In this document: positions 17,534 to 25,705 of the stretch, in pieces | Position numbering within the stretch: the first letter of the stretch is position 1 | Layout of the letters: the number at the start of each line of letters is the position of its first letter | DNA from: Alphaproteobacteria bacterium | GTDB lineage: Bacteria; Pseudomonadota; Alphaproteobacteria; Micavibrionales; Micavibrionaceae | DNA length: 64,000 bases | Assembly (NCBI GenBank): GCA_028289285.1 | Contig: JANQRF010000002.1 | Location: 372,001-436,000 of the forward strand | Direction: 5' to 3' | Notes under the pieces: model-generated | What the model saw: only the letters and a program-made list of their open reading frames with translations | Told to the model about the DNA's origin: nothing | Database searches by the model: none | Program-made: the position numbers and the translations under genes

Positions 17534-18973
17534 ATGATCCGGCTTGTTTTTCTTTTCAGCATCCTGCTTGTGTCGGCCCCGATGGCTGCGGCGCAACTAC
17601 CGGGCCAAACCATTCCTGAATTTCTTCCTTCCACGCCATGGATTGTCGGTCAGACCCAGCTTGCGCAGGCGCGGGGGCTGAAAGGCGTTAAGCTACCGTG
17701 TGTCATGGTCGCAGAATATAATAACGGTTTCACCATGCGGCTCTCCGGCGGCGGTCAGAAGATCATGGCGCTGGCCGTTGATTTCCGTCAGGATATTTTT
17801 CGCCAGGGTGCGCGCTATCCGGCTGTCTTTAAAACCGATACAGGCTTTATTCAATCTATTAAGGGCTCTGCTTTTTCCCCGTCGATTTTGATTTTTAACA
17901 TGCGCGATGCGCAAGGTTTTTACGGCGCGCTGTCTAGCGCATCGATGCTGGATGTGACGATCGGGCAAAACCAGATGCGCTTTGTTGTCTCGAACATTGA
18001 ACGCGGTCTGAGCGATCTTGAAAGTTGCTTTAGCGGGTCCGGGAATTTCCCTGTGACGGAGATTGCACAAGCCGGGCAAACCTCCGGACCGAATGTGAAT
18101 GCGGGCCCGCAGCAGGCAGGTGCTGTGCCTGCGCCGCAGGTCGATATGGCGGCTTTGCCGGAAAGCATGGATGATATTCAGGGCGCGCAAGGTCAGGCAC
18201 CGGAATTCGTCCCACCTGCTTCTGAAGGCACCTATGTCAGCCGTCGGGACTCGCACCGCGCGGCTGCGATGAAACGGCCGAACCGGACATCGCGCGCGCA
18301 GGCCATGATGAAATCAAGTGCCACGGCTGAAAGTTATCAAAGACCGCCACCGCTTCCCATGCCGAGCGGCAATGACAGCATGATGTGGACGGCCCGCGAA
18401 GGGGAAAATATGAGAAACGTTCTTGAACGTTGGGGCGCGCAGGCCGGGGTGGATATTGCCTGGCAGGCCAGCTCGCCAGCGCAACCGATTACGCAGAACG
18501 TCACTTTGGACGGATCATTTGAAAATGCGGTTCAAATATTGCTTGGTCAAAATGCCGTGATGGGCAATCTGCGCGGGGAACTTCATTCAGGTGCGGGGCG
18601 CCGAATGATGGCCTCTTCTTCCGGAACTTCCATGACGCCTTTATCTCTTTCTCCTGCGCCGCGTATGTCACCTGCAGGGCAAAGCTATGAAACAGGCGGG
18701 CCGAATGCGCGCGGGCAGTGGATGGCGCCAGCCGGCGGGTCTTTGCAAAATGTGCTTGCACAATGGTCGGCGCGCGCGGGCGTCGATATGCAGTGGTTTT
18801 CTGAACATGGTTTCACCGTGAAACAAAACATCGTTGAAAGCGGACCGTATGAAACCGCCCTTCAAAATCTTCTGAGCCAGTACCAGTCTGACCAGATCCG
18901 CCCGGCAGCACGTTTGAACACAGATCCAAACACAGGCCTGAAGGTTCTTGTGGTGGAAACCTACAGGCTGTAA
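17534..18973 (+). CDS. Secreted protein with two TcpQ-like C-terminal repeats
   Basis: 479 aa with a Sec signal peptide (about 1-20, ending MAAAQ). The N-terminal domain (about 50-170) resembles that of the next gene: a Cys, YNNGF, LAVDFRQ, FYGAL and a closing DLESC. A disordered Gln/Ala/Pro region leads to two copies of a TcpQ/PilL-like domain: about 285-355 (VLERWGAQAGVDIAW) and about 395-479 (VLAQWSARAGVDMQW). Such domains occur in envelope-spanning secretion and pilus systems. It may be a periplasmic assembly factor, but no pilus or secretion genes are adjacent. It appears co-transcribed with the 18984 gene. Confidence 0.8.
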   Translation: MIRLVFLFSILLVSAPMAAAQLPGQTIPEFLPSTPWIVGQTQLAQARGLKGVKLPCVMVAEYNNGFTMRLSGGGQKIMALAVDFRQDIFRQGARYPAVFKTDTGFIQSIKGSAFSPSILIFNMRDAQGFYGALSSASMLDVTIGQNQMRFVVSNIERGLSDLESCFSGSGNFPVTEIAQAGQTSGPNVNAGPQQAGAVPAPQVDMAALPESMDDIQGAQGQAPEFVPPASEGTYVSRRDSHRAAAMKRPNRTSRAQAMMKSSATAESYQRPPPLPMPSGNDSMMWTAREGENMRNVLERWGAQAGVDIAWQASSPAQPITQNVTLDGSFENAVQILLGQNAVMGNLRGELHSGAGRRMMASSSGTSMTPLSLSPAPRMSPAGQSYETGGPNARGQWMAPAGGSLQNVLAQWSARAGVDMQWFSEHGFTVKQNIVESGPYETALQNLLSQYQSDQIRPAARLNTDPNTGLKVLVVETYRL

Positions 18974-18983
18974 CGGCAAAAGA

Positions 18984-20909
18984 ATGCGCCTGCTCTTTCC
19001 GATCATCGCCCTCATGCTTCTCAGCGCAACATCTGTACTTGCGCAAATAAAAGCAAACCCGCTTGGCGGCTGGCAGGTCACGCGCATGGAACAGCAAAGC
19101 ACGGGTCCGTTTTGTGCGCTGACCCAAAGCTATGATAACGGCATGATCCTGACCCTCGGACGCAATATGACCGAGGAATATTCACTGGCCGTGGACTTTC
19201 AGAAAAACCGCCTGGACCCTGAACAGTCTTATACCGTGACGCTGCGCCCCGGACCGGGCCAGACCCGCAGCATGGAACTTATGCCGATCTCTGAACGTGC
19301 GATTGTTGTGCGTCTTGGCTGGGATGAAAGTTTTTTTGAAGCATTGAATGTGTCTCAGCAACTTGGCTTTGAAGTGGATCAGGAACGGTTTTCTTTTACC
19401 CTGCCTGAAATCCGCAATGGCCAGACAGATTTAAAATCCTGTATTGACGGTATTAAAGAACGCGCAACACCGACGCAGGTTGCGCAGGCTAACGCCGCTC
19501 CTGAACCGCAACAAAAACCAGCCGTCAAATCCAATGTCACGCCGATGCCGGCTGGGCAGGAAGTGGAGCCGTTACGGGCCGTGCCGCCGGGCGGCGCAAA
19601 TGTTTTGGCCGCGACCCAGCCGGAACTTGAAAAACAAATCGCAGCGCTTCGCGATCAAAATAAATCCCTTCAAAGCCAGCTTGCTGCAGAAAAGCAGCGC
19701 TTTGATAAAGCGTTCCGGGACACATCCCAAAGCAATGAAGCGCAGGAGCTCAAAGAGAAAATAAAGTTACTGGAGCAGGAAAATACGGCGCTTAAGAATG
19801 CGCCCAAACCTGCAGCGAAGCCTGAGTCCGGTAAAGATCTGGAAATGGCGCAGCGGCGTTTTGGTGAAGCCGAGCAGGAAGTATTGCGGATTGGCAAGAT
19901 GCTGGAGCAGGAGCGTAAAGAAAAGAAAGAGCTTGAAGATAAGCTGGTCAAGGCGGAAGCAAAAACGCCAAAGACATCTCCACAAGCTGAAACCTTGCAG
20001 CAGACGCTGGTGGAGCGTACTTCGGAGCTGGAACGGGTGCGCAAAGAACTGAGCGATGTTAAAAAGCAGCGCGATCAAAATGCCCGCACGCTGGAGCAGC
20101 TTCAAACCGCGCAGCAAACAGACGGATCATTTGATCCGCAGGCGCAAATGAAAATTACGGCGCTTGAGCAGCAGGTGCAGGATTTAACCGCCCGCCTGAA
20201 TACGCAGACCCAGGAAACCCAGAAAATGGCTTCGGCGCAATCACAGGCCAATGAGATTCAAAATGAAGCCACGCGTTTAAGATTGCAGGTAGATGAAGCC
20301 AATAAGCAGCTTGAAACGCAGAAAAGTGAAAATCAAAAAATGCGCAGTGAACTGGCATCACTGCAAAATCAGATCAACCGTGCGCCGCGTGTTCCGGCGG
20401 CAGAATCTGCACAGCGGCAGCAACAACGCCAAATTGCGCGTGTCGAGCGCCAGCAGCCGCAAGCTGCGCGCCCTGTGATACCGACATTCGGGCAACGTAA
20501 TTTACAGACAGCCCTGCAGCAATCCGGCCTGCCGCCACGCGGTACTATCACGCCTGCGGGAAGCAGCGGGCAGGGACAGGCTTTCAAATGGGTCACGACA
20601 GGCGGGCTTGATGGGTTTGCAGATATTCAGGCGATTGGTTCCGTGAATGATTTTGCAGCGCTTGTGGAGCGTCATATTGGGAGTGCGCGGTCGCGCTGCG
20701 GTGGCGATTTTGCGTCCATCCCGTCCAGCCAGAGCGCGGGCCGTGCGCATTATGAAATTGCCTGTGTCGGTAGCGGGCAGAGCTTTTCCTCGTCTATTCT
20801 CTTCCTGACCCAAAACGGTCAGTTCATTTCGATCGCGCATAACACGGCGCCTGAAAATATGGACAGTGCCATGGATGCGCGCGATAAGGTCTCTTCGGTT
20901 TTAAGGTAA
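18984..20909 (+). CDS. Secreted coiled-coil protein, N-terminal paralogue of the preceding gene
   Basis: 641 aa from the ATG at 18984; a longer frame overlapping the upstream gene lacks a signal peptide. The signal sequence covers about 1-20 (ending SVLAQ). The N-terminal domain (about 25-165) has the same layout as in the 17534 gene: Cys, YDNGM, LAVDFQK, FFEAL and DLKSC. A long coiled coil rich in Lys, Glu and Gln runs from about 220 to 490. A C-terminal domain (about 540-641) with two or three Cys residues follows. It starts 10 bp after the upstream stop. The function is unknown; an envelope structural role is inferred. Confidence 0.8.
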   Translation: MRLLFPIIALMLLSATSVLAQIKANPLGGWQVTRMEQQSTGPFCALTQSYDNGMILTLGRNMTEEYSLAVDFQKNRLDPEQSYTVTLRPGPGQTRSMELMPISERAIVVRLGWDESFFEALNVSQQLGFEVDQERFSFTLPEIRNGQTDLKSCIDGIKERATPTQVAQANAAPEPQQKPAVKSNVTPMPAGQEVEPLRAVPPGGANVLAATQPELEKQIAALRDQNKSLQSQLAAEKQRFDKAFRDTSQSNEAQELKEKIKLLEQENTALKNAPKPAAKPESGKDLEMAQRRFGEAEQEVLRIGKMLEQERKEKKELEDKLVKAEAKTPKTSPQAETLQQTLVERTSELERVRKELSDVKKQRDQNARTLEQLQTAQQTDGSFDPQAQMKITALEQQVQDLTARLNTQTQETQKMASAQSQANEIQNEATRLRLQVDEANKQLETQKSENQKMRSELASLQNQINRAPRVPAAESAQRQQQRQIARVERQQPQAARPVIPTFGQRNLQTALQQSGLPPRGTITPAGSSGQGQAFKWVTTGGLDGFADIQAIGSVNDFAALVERHIGSARSRCGGDFASIPSSQSAGRAHYEIACVGSGQSFSSSILFLTQNGQFISIAHNTAPENMDSAMDARDKVSSVLR

Positions 20910-20934
20910 GAAATTTTTATAGTGAGGTTTTAAA

Positions 20935-21267
20935 ATGATAAAAGTTTTAGCTCTATTACTTTTTCTTATTTTCGTGCCAACTCAGGCTTTTGCACAGAAT
21001 ATTATGACTTCAGAAAATCTGCTTAAAGCTTGTACAACACCTCAAATGAACTGGATTGATTTCTGCAATGGATTTTTTCAAGCTGTTCACGATCAGCAGT
21101 CATATATAGGAGCGGTGTGTACGGATGAGCAGACAATACGCACGGAGTTGGTGGAAATTTTTGAAACAAATGCGGTAAAAATATTAATGGAAAACCCTAA
21201 GAGGGGTAGTGAACCAGGAATAAGCTTAGCAGCAGAGATACTAAGAGAAGAGTTTCCCTGCCGCTAA
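20935..21267 (+). CDS. Rap1a/Tai-like secreted immunity protein
   Basis: 110 aa with a signal peptide (about 1-20, FAQ). The mature part fits the Rap1a/Tai immunity family, whose known members neutralise T6SS amidase effectors: NLLKAC, DFCNGFFQAVHD, a third Cys in AVCTDEQ, an AAEILREEFPC ending, and four cysteines in total. GTGAGG lies upstream of the ATG. It sits 25 bp after the coiled-coil gene and is more A+T-rich than its neighbours. No amidase or T6SS gene is nearby, so it may be a stand-alone protective gene or a domain reused for another role. Confidence 0.7.
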   Translation: MIKVLALLLFLIFVPTQAFAQNIMTSENLLKACTTPQMNWIDFCNGFFQAVHDQQSYIGAVCTDEQTIRTELVEIFETNAVKILMENPKRGSEPGISLAAEILREEFPCR

Positions 21268-21271
21268 AGGA

Positions 21272-21790
21272 TTATTCTTTATCCGTCTTGTTCATATTTT
21301 GCTGCATCATAAACGGGTTCCACATTTTCATGGCCTGTTCCATCATCGCCATATTCTGCTTGCTGATCTCTTCCATATTGGCCATGCCGGGCATGCCCGG
21401 GAACATCCCTTCAATGGATTTATTCACATGATCGCGAAGCTGTTCCTGATTGGCGGTAAAGAACTGCATGCTTTGCTCGAGATATTTCGGCACCAGCGCG
21501 CCCATACCCATATTGTCGCCATAGAAACCAATAAGTTCGCGCAGGAAACTGGTGGGCAGTAAATTCTGACCGTCCTTGCTTTCCTGATCAACGATGATCT
21601 GGGTCAGGACAGAGCGGGTCAGGTCTTCGCCGGATTTGGCATCATAGACCACAAAGTCATGGCCTTCTTTGACCATTTCGCACAAATCATCCAGTGTCAC
21701 ATAGGAGCTGCGGCCCGTATCGTACAGACGCCGGTTGGCGTATTTCTTGATCACGGTCGGTTCATTACGCTTGGCTTTCGGTGCGGCCAT
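21272..21790 (-). CDS. phaR: Polyhydroxyalkanoate synthesis repressor PhaR
   Basis: DNA- and PHB-binding repressor that controls phasin and PHB genes, 172 aa. The N-terminal domain VIKKYANRRLYDTGRSSYVTLDDL is the family signature, followed by DLTRSVLTQIIVDQE, then the PHB-accumulation domain FLRELIGFYGDNMG...YLEQSMQFF. The C-terminus is Met/Asn-rich, in keeping with binding to polymer or granules. It is divergent from the PhaC-like gene across 134 bp, a likely control region. No phasin gene is in the window. Confidence 0.95.
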   Translation of the reverse strand: MAAPKAKRNEPTVIKKYANRRLYDTGRSSYVTLDDLCEMVKEGHDFVVYDAKSGEDLTRSVLTQIIVDQESKDGQNLLPTSFLRELIGFYGDNMGMGALVPKYLEQSMQFFTANQEQLRDHVNKSIEGMFPGMPGMANMEEISKQNMAMMEQAMKMWNPFMMQQNMNKTDKE

Positions 21791-21924
21791 GGCTGCAATC
21801 CTTTCTTATAATGCTGCGTTTTTTAAGTGGTATAGACCATTATGACACAAAAATGCTGCAGAGCGAAAGATAAAAGTTAATTTTTTGTGCGGCAATTTTT
21901 GCGGCTTTGTGCATAATACCGCCT

Positions 21925-22974
21925 ATGCCGCGTACAGGGCCGACACCGTTACCGCTTCACCTTTCTCTTGCCGCATCCGCCTGCATGCAGCAAGGGGAGC
22001 AGGCACAGGAAATGCTGCAGGATTTCCTAAGCGGCATTAAAGCCTATCAGACCCATTCCCATAGGCGGGATGTGGGGGACCTGCCTGAATTCTGGCGTGC
22101 AGGGGAAGTGACGCTCAGCGGGAATAAAGACTCCCATATTCTGGTGGTACCATCTCTTATTAACCGCAGCGCCATTCTGGACTTATCTGAAGAGCATTCC
22201 TTTGTGCGGTTTTTAGAGGCCGCGCTTTTGGACTGGGGCAGCAGCATGCAAGACGGTGCGCAGGCAGATTTCGATACGCTTATCTCCGAAAGATTGATCC
22301 AGGCGCTGGAGCAGTATGAAAGACCTGTACATGTTATTGGCTATTGCATGGCCGGGACGTTGTTGATGGCGGCAGCGCAAATCCGGCCCGATTTATTCGC
22401 ATCGCTGACCTTATTGGCCGCACCATGGGATTTTCATGCAGGCGATCCCTCCATACGGCTTTTGGTGCAAACGATGAGCCTGGGAGCCTTTAGCATGATC
22501 GCGCAGCAAGGGCATCTGGGGCATCTGTGGACCCAGAGCCTGTTTGCCTCTTTAGAGCCGGATAAAACCTTGCGCAAATATGCGGCCTTTGCAGGCAAGG
22601 AGAAAGACAGTGCGGAAGCACAAATTTTTGTGGCCGTCGAAGACTGGCTGAATGACCCGGTTGATCTGCCCGGCGATATTGCACGCGCCTGCATTCAGGA
22701 CTGGTATACGCTGAACCGTCCGGCGGAAGGATCGTGGAGCGTTTTAGGCACGGAGATTGATCCGGCGCAGGTGAAATGTCCGGTGCTGATTGTTGCAGGT
22801 AATCGGGATAAACTCGTGCCGCCGCAAGCCTCCACGGTACTTGCCGATAAAGTGCAGCATTGTGATGTTGTGCAGGAAGATTTCGGGCATATCGGATTGA
22901 TGGCCTCTCAAAAAGCGCCGCAGCAAATCTGGGGCCCGATCAAAAAATGGATCGCGGCGCACGATCTTTCTTGA
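21925..22974 (+). CDS. PhaC-like polyhydroxyalkanoate synthase (short form) or related alpha/beta hydrolase
   Basis: 349 aa from the ATG at 21925. Alpha/beta-hydrolase fold with a Cys nucleophile: C141 in IGYCMAGTLLMA resembles the PHA-synthase box G-x-C-x-G-G, but Ala replaces the first Gly after Met. D295 (GNRDKLVPP) and H322 (DFGHIGLM) complete the triad. Class I synthases are near 590 aa; this length matches class III PhaC, which needs PhaE, or short alphaproteobacterial PhaC relatives. Position between phaR and phaA-phaB supports a role in PHB metabolism. Synthase versus depolymerase-like activity is unresolved. Confidence 0.8.
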   Translation: MPRTGPTPLPLHLSLAASACMQQGEQAQEMLQDFLSGIKAYQTHSHRRDVGDLPEFWRAGEVTLSGNKDSHILVVPSLINRSAILDLSEEHSFVRFLEAALLDWGSSMQDGAQADFDTLISERLIQALEQYERPVHVIGYCMAGTLLMAAAQIRPDLFASLTLLAAPWDFHAGDPSIRLLVQTMSLGAFSMIAQQGHLGHLWTQSLFASLEPDKTLRKYAAFAGKEKDSAEAQIFVAVEDWLNDPVDLPGDIARACIQDWYTLNRPAEGSWSVLGTEIDPAQVKCPVLIVAGNRDKLVPPQASTVLADKVQHCDVVQEDFGHIGLMASQKAPQQIWGPIKKWIAAHDLS

Positions 22975-23030
22975 AAGCGTTTGGGGGGCAGATTATGGTG
23001 CAGCAACTTTTATCTTAAAGGAGCTTAAAC

Positions 23031-24239
23031 ATGTCCGAAGATCCTATCGTTATCGTCAGTGCCAAACGTACCGCTATCGGGAATTTCCTGGGCGGGTTTG
23101 CAACCGTCCCGGCGCATCAGCTTGGCGCGGATATCCTGAAAGCCGTGATGGAAGATGCGGGTATTGGTGCGCAGGATGTTGATGATGTGATTATGGGCCA
23201 GATACTCACAGCAGCGCAGGGACAAAACCCGGCGCGTCAGGCAGCGATCGCGGCAGGCATTGCGCAACATAAAACAGCGATGACGATCAATCAGGTTTGC
23301 GGGTCGGGCCTGCGGTCCGTGGCACTGGCCGTGCAATCAATTTTGTGCGGAGACGCCGATATTGTGCTGGCCGGCGGGCAGGAGAATATGAGCCTGTCAC
23401 CCCATGCACTGCACTTAAGAAATGCAACAAAAATGGGCCCGGCCAATATGGCCGATACGATGATCGTCGATGGGCTGTGGGATGCCTTTAATGATTACCA
23501 TATGGGTACGACGGCAGAGAATATTGCAGAGAAATACAAGATCGATCGCGATGCGCAGGATGCTTTCGCAGCCTCTTCACAGCAAAAGGCAGAAGCAGCG
23601 ATTGGCGCAGGCAAGTTCAAAGATGAAATCGTGCCTGTGACAGTCAAGCTTCGTAAAGAAGATAAGGTTGTAGATCAGGATGAATTTCCGCGCGCTGGTA
23701 CCACGGCTGAAGGTCTTGGGAAACTCAAACCCGCTTTTGCAAAGGACGGCACCGTCACGCCCGGAAATGCGTCTGGCCTCAATGACGGCGCAGCAGCCGT
23801 TTTGGTGATGCGTGCTTCTGAGGCCAAAAAGCGCGGCCTGAAAGTTTTTGCACAAATTAAAAGTTGGGCGACAGCGGGCGTTGATCCGGCGGTAATGGTT
23901 GCAGGCCCGATCCCGGCCTCTCAGGCGGCGCTGGAGAGAGCTGGCTGGTCTGTCGGTGATCTTGATCTGGTGGAATCCAATGAAGCTTTTGCGGCGCAGG
24001 CGTGCTGTGTGATGAAAGAGCTTGGCCTGCCGGAAGACAAGGTGAATGTGAATGGCGGGGCGATTGCACTTGGCCATCCGATCGGCGCCTCCGGCACACG
24101 GGTACTGGTGACTTTGCTGCATGAGCTTGCCCGGCGTGATGCGCAAAAAGGACTTGCCACTTTATGTATTGGCGGCGGGATGGGCATTGCCATGTGCGTT
24201 GAGCGCAGCGCAGATCTGGATTTACGGGAGGTTAAGTAG
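23031..24239 (+). CDS. phaA: Acetyl-CoA acetyltransferase (beta-ketothiolase)
   Basis: Condenses two acetyl-CoA to acetoacetyl-CoA, the first PHB step; 402 aa. Catalytic residues are C90 ([10 protein letters not shown]), H349 ([13 protein letters not shown]) and C379 (LCIGGGMG). Also seen are NPARQAA and [18 protein letters not shown] lies 8 bp before the ATG. Its stop directly abuts the phaB start, so the two are translationally coupled. AtoB-type degradative thiolases are similar; the phaB and phaR context favours PhaA. Confidence 0.95.
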   Translation: MSEDPIVIVSAKRTAIGNFLGGFATVPAHQLGADILKAVMEDAGIGAQDVDDVIMGQILTAAQGQNPARQAAIAAGIAQHKTAMTINQVCGSGLRSVALAVQSILCGDADIVLAGGQENMSLSPHALHLRNATKMGPANMADTMIVDGLWDAFNDYHMGTTAENIAEKYKIDRDAQDAFAASSQQKAEAAIGAGKFKDEIVPVTVKLRKEDKVVDQDEFPRAGTTAEGLGKLKPAFAKDGTVTPGNASGLNDGAAAVLVMRASEAKKRGLKVFAQIKSWATAGVDPAVMVAGPIPASQAALERAGWSVGDLDLVESNEAFAAQACCVMKELGLPEDKVNVNGGAIALGHPIGASGTRVLVTLLHELARRDAQKGLATLCIGGGMGIAMCVERSADLDLREVK

Positions 24240-24971
24240 ATGGCTGAGAAGGGTGTAGCGATCGTCACAGGTGGAACGCGCGGGATCGGGCTTGAGATTA
24301 CAAAGGCCCTGATTGCAGAAGGGTACGCGGTTGCGGCGATTTATCATGGCAATGAAGAAGCGGCCCAAAAATGCGAAGCCGACACCGGCGCAAAAACATT
24401 CAAAATTGATGTGTGTGATTTTGAGGCCTGCCAAAAAGGCGCCCAGGAAATTGCTGCGCAGCTCGGGCCCGTCAAAGTTCTTGTGAATAATGCAGGCATT
24501 ACACGTGATGGCACGTTGCACAAAATGGCGGCTGACAACTGGCATGCCGTGATCGAAACCAATCTCAATTCCTGCTTTAATATGTGCCGCGCGGTGATTA
24601 ATGATATGCGCGGGAGCGGGTTCGGGCGGATCATCAATATCAGTTCCATCAACGGGCAAAAGGGACAGTTCGGTCAGACGAATTATTCCGCGGCTAAAGC
24701 AGGCATGCTTGGGTTTACAAAAGCACTGGCGCTTGAAAACGCAGCCAAAGGCATCACCGTCAATGCGATTTGCCCGGGCTATATCGCGACCGATATGACG
24801 GCATCTATGAACCAGGATGTGCTGGATAATATCATCCGGCAAATCCCGACCGCGCGCATGGGTAAGCCCGAAGAGATTGCAGATATCGTCTGCTTTTTAG
24901 CTTCCGACAAAGCAGCTTTCATAAATGGATCTACGATCACAGCCAATGGCGGCCAATATATGGCCTCCTAG
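24240..24971 (+). CDS. phaB: Acetoacetyl-CoA reductase
   Basis: NADPH-dependent short-chain dehydrogenase making (R)-3-hydroxybutyryl-CoA for PHB; 243 aa. Rossmann motif TGGTRGIG at about 11-18, NNAGITRD, the catalytic Ser in ISSINGQKGQFGQTNYSAAKAG with YSAAK as the Tyr/Lys pair, then ICPGYIATDM. The QTNYSAAKAG context and the length fit PhaB rather than FabG, though the two are close. It follows phaA without a gap. Confidence 0.93.
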   Translation: MAEKGVAIVTGGTRGIGLEITKALIAEGYAVAAIYHGNEEAAQKCEADTGAKTFKIDVCDFEACQKGAQEIAAQLGPVKVLVNNAGITRDGTLHKMAADNWHAVIETNLNSCFNMCRAVINDMRGSGFGRIINISSINGQKGQFGQTNYSAAKAGMLGFTKALALENAAKGITVNAICPGYIATDMTASMNQDVLDNIIRQIPTARMGKPEEIADIVCFLASDKAAFINGSTITANGGQYMAS

Positions 24972-24979
24972 ACACTTTC

Positions 24980-25059
24980 TTTTGTTTTTTCAGTGCGTTA
25001 CTGCGCTCCTCGGGTAGGTGATCTACCCGTCGTTGCTTGTGCCTGCTGAAAAAACAAAA
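24980..25059. terminator. Large nested inverted repeat after phaB
   Basis: Perfect 14 bp arms TTTTGTTTTTTCAG (24980-24993) and CTGAAAAAACAAAA (25046-25059) enclose a second hairpin CGGGTAG / CTACCCG (25011-25029) with loop GTGAT. The element starts 8 bp after the phaB stop. It could terminate phaAB transcription, be a dispersed palindrome, or be both. The T-rich and A-rich arms are unusual for a simple terminator. Confidence 0.5.
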
Positions 25060-25098
25060 TCAAGCGACTACAAAAAATGGCTGTGTTACACTTCAATC

Positions 25099-25635
25099 AT
25101 GAGTCGTAAAACCGTCATTCTTGACCGGCGTTTTGTTCCCAAAGGGGACCTCATCATGAAAGAGGGAGAGCTTGGTAATCAGGCTTTTCTTGTGCAGTCA
25201 GGTGAGGTACGGGTTTTTACTTCGTCTGAAGGGCGGCAAGTCGAATTGGCCCGCCTGGGCGTGGGCGAAATTTTCGGCGAGATGGCGCTGATTTTTGACG
25301 GTCCGCGTGTGGCGAGTGTTGAAGCCTCCAAAGATTGTAATCTCATCGTTATTTCCAGGACGCAGTTTGAAGACAAGATTTCCGATCTTGATCCAACCAT
25401 CCGGGCGGTGATCCATATGCTGACAAAGCGCATTATGCAAACAAACAATGCGCTGATCGCTAAAAAGCAGGATATTAAAGATCTTCAGGATACAAGCCGC
25501 CTGATTTACCAAAATATCGCTGCCGATCTGGAAGCCGGTCAAAAGCGTATGCTGGATGATATGGTCTTGCCGGAGCTTGAAAAGTTTTTAGACTCTATTC
25601 AGACCTTTCAGGAACGCTGTAAAAACGCCGATTAA
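25099..25635 (+). CDS. Cyclic-nucleotide-binding domain protein
   Basis: 178 aa from the ATG at 25099; an upstream in-frame extension runs through the inverted repeat and is unlikely. The CNB domain fills about 5-115: KGDLIMKEGELGNQAFLV, then the phosphate-binding cassette FGEMALIFDGPRVASVEA. No helix-turn-helix follows; instead there is a helical C-terminus (about 120-178). It may therefore sense cAMP, cGMP or no nucleotide at all and act through protein contacts. It lies between phaB and the AsmA gene, with no clear operon partner. Confidence 0.85.
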   Translation: MSRKTVILDRRFVPKGDLIMKEGELGNQAFLVQSGEVRVFTSSEGRQVELARLGVGEIFGEMALIFDGPRVASVEASKDCNLIVISRTQFEDKISDLDPTIRAVIHMLTKRIMQTNNALIAKKQDIKDLQDTSRLIYQNIAADLEAGQKRMLDDMVLPELEKFLDSIQTFQERCKNAD

Positions 25636-25705
25636 TATTTGAATTCGCTGCCTAAGCCCCCTATATATGCATGTATATTCATCGCGTTATCCACAGGGGG
25701 CTTTG

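Noticed and set aside
23577..24146. 189-aa frame antisense to phaA
   Set aside because: Shadow of the thiolase gene.
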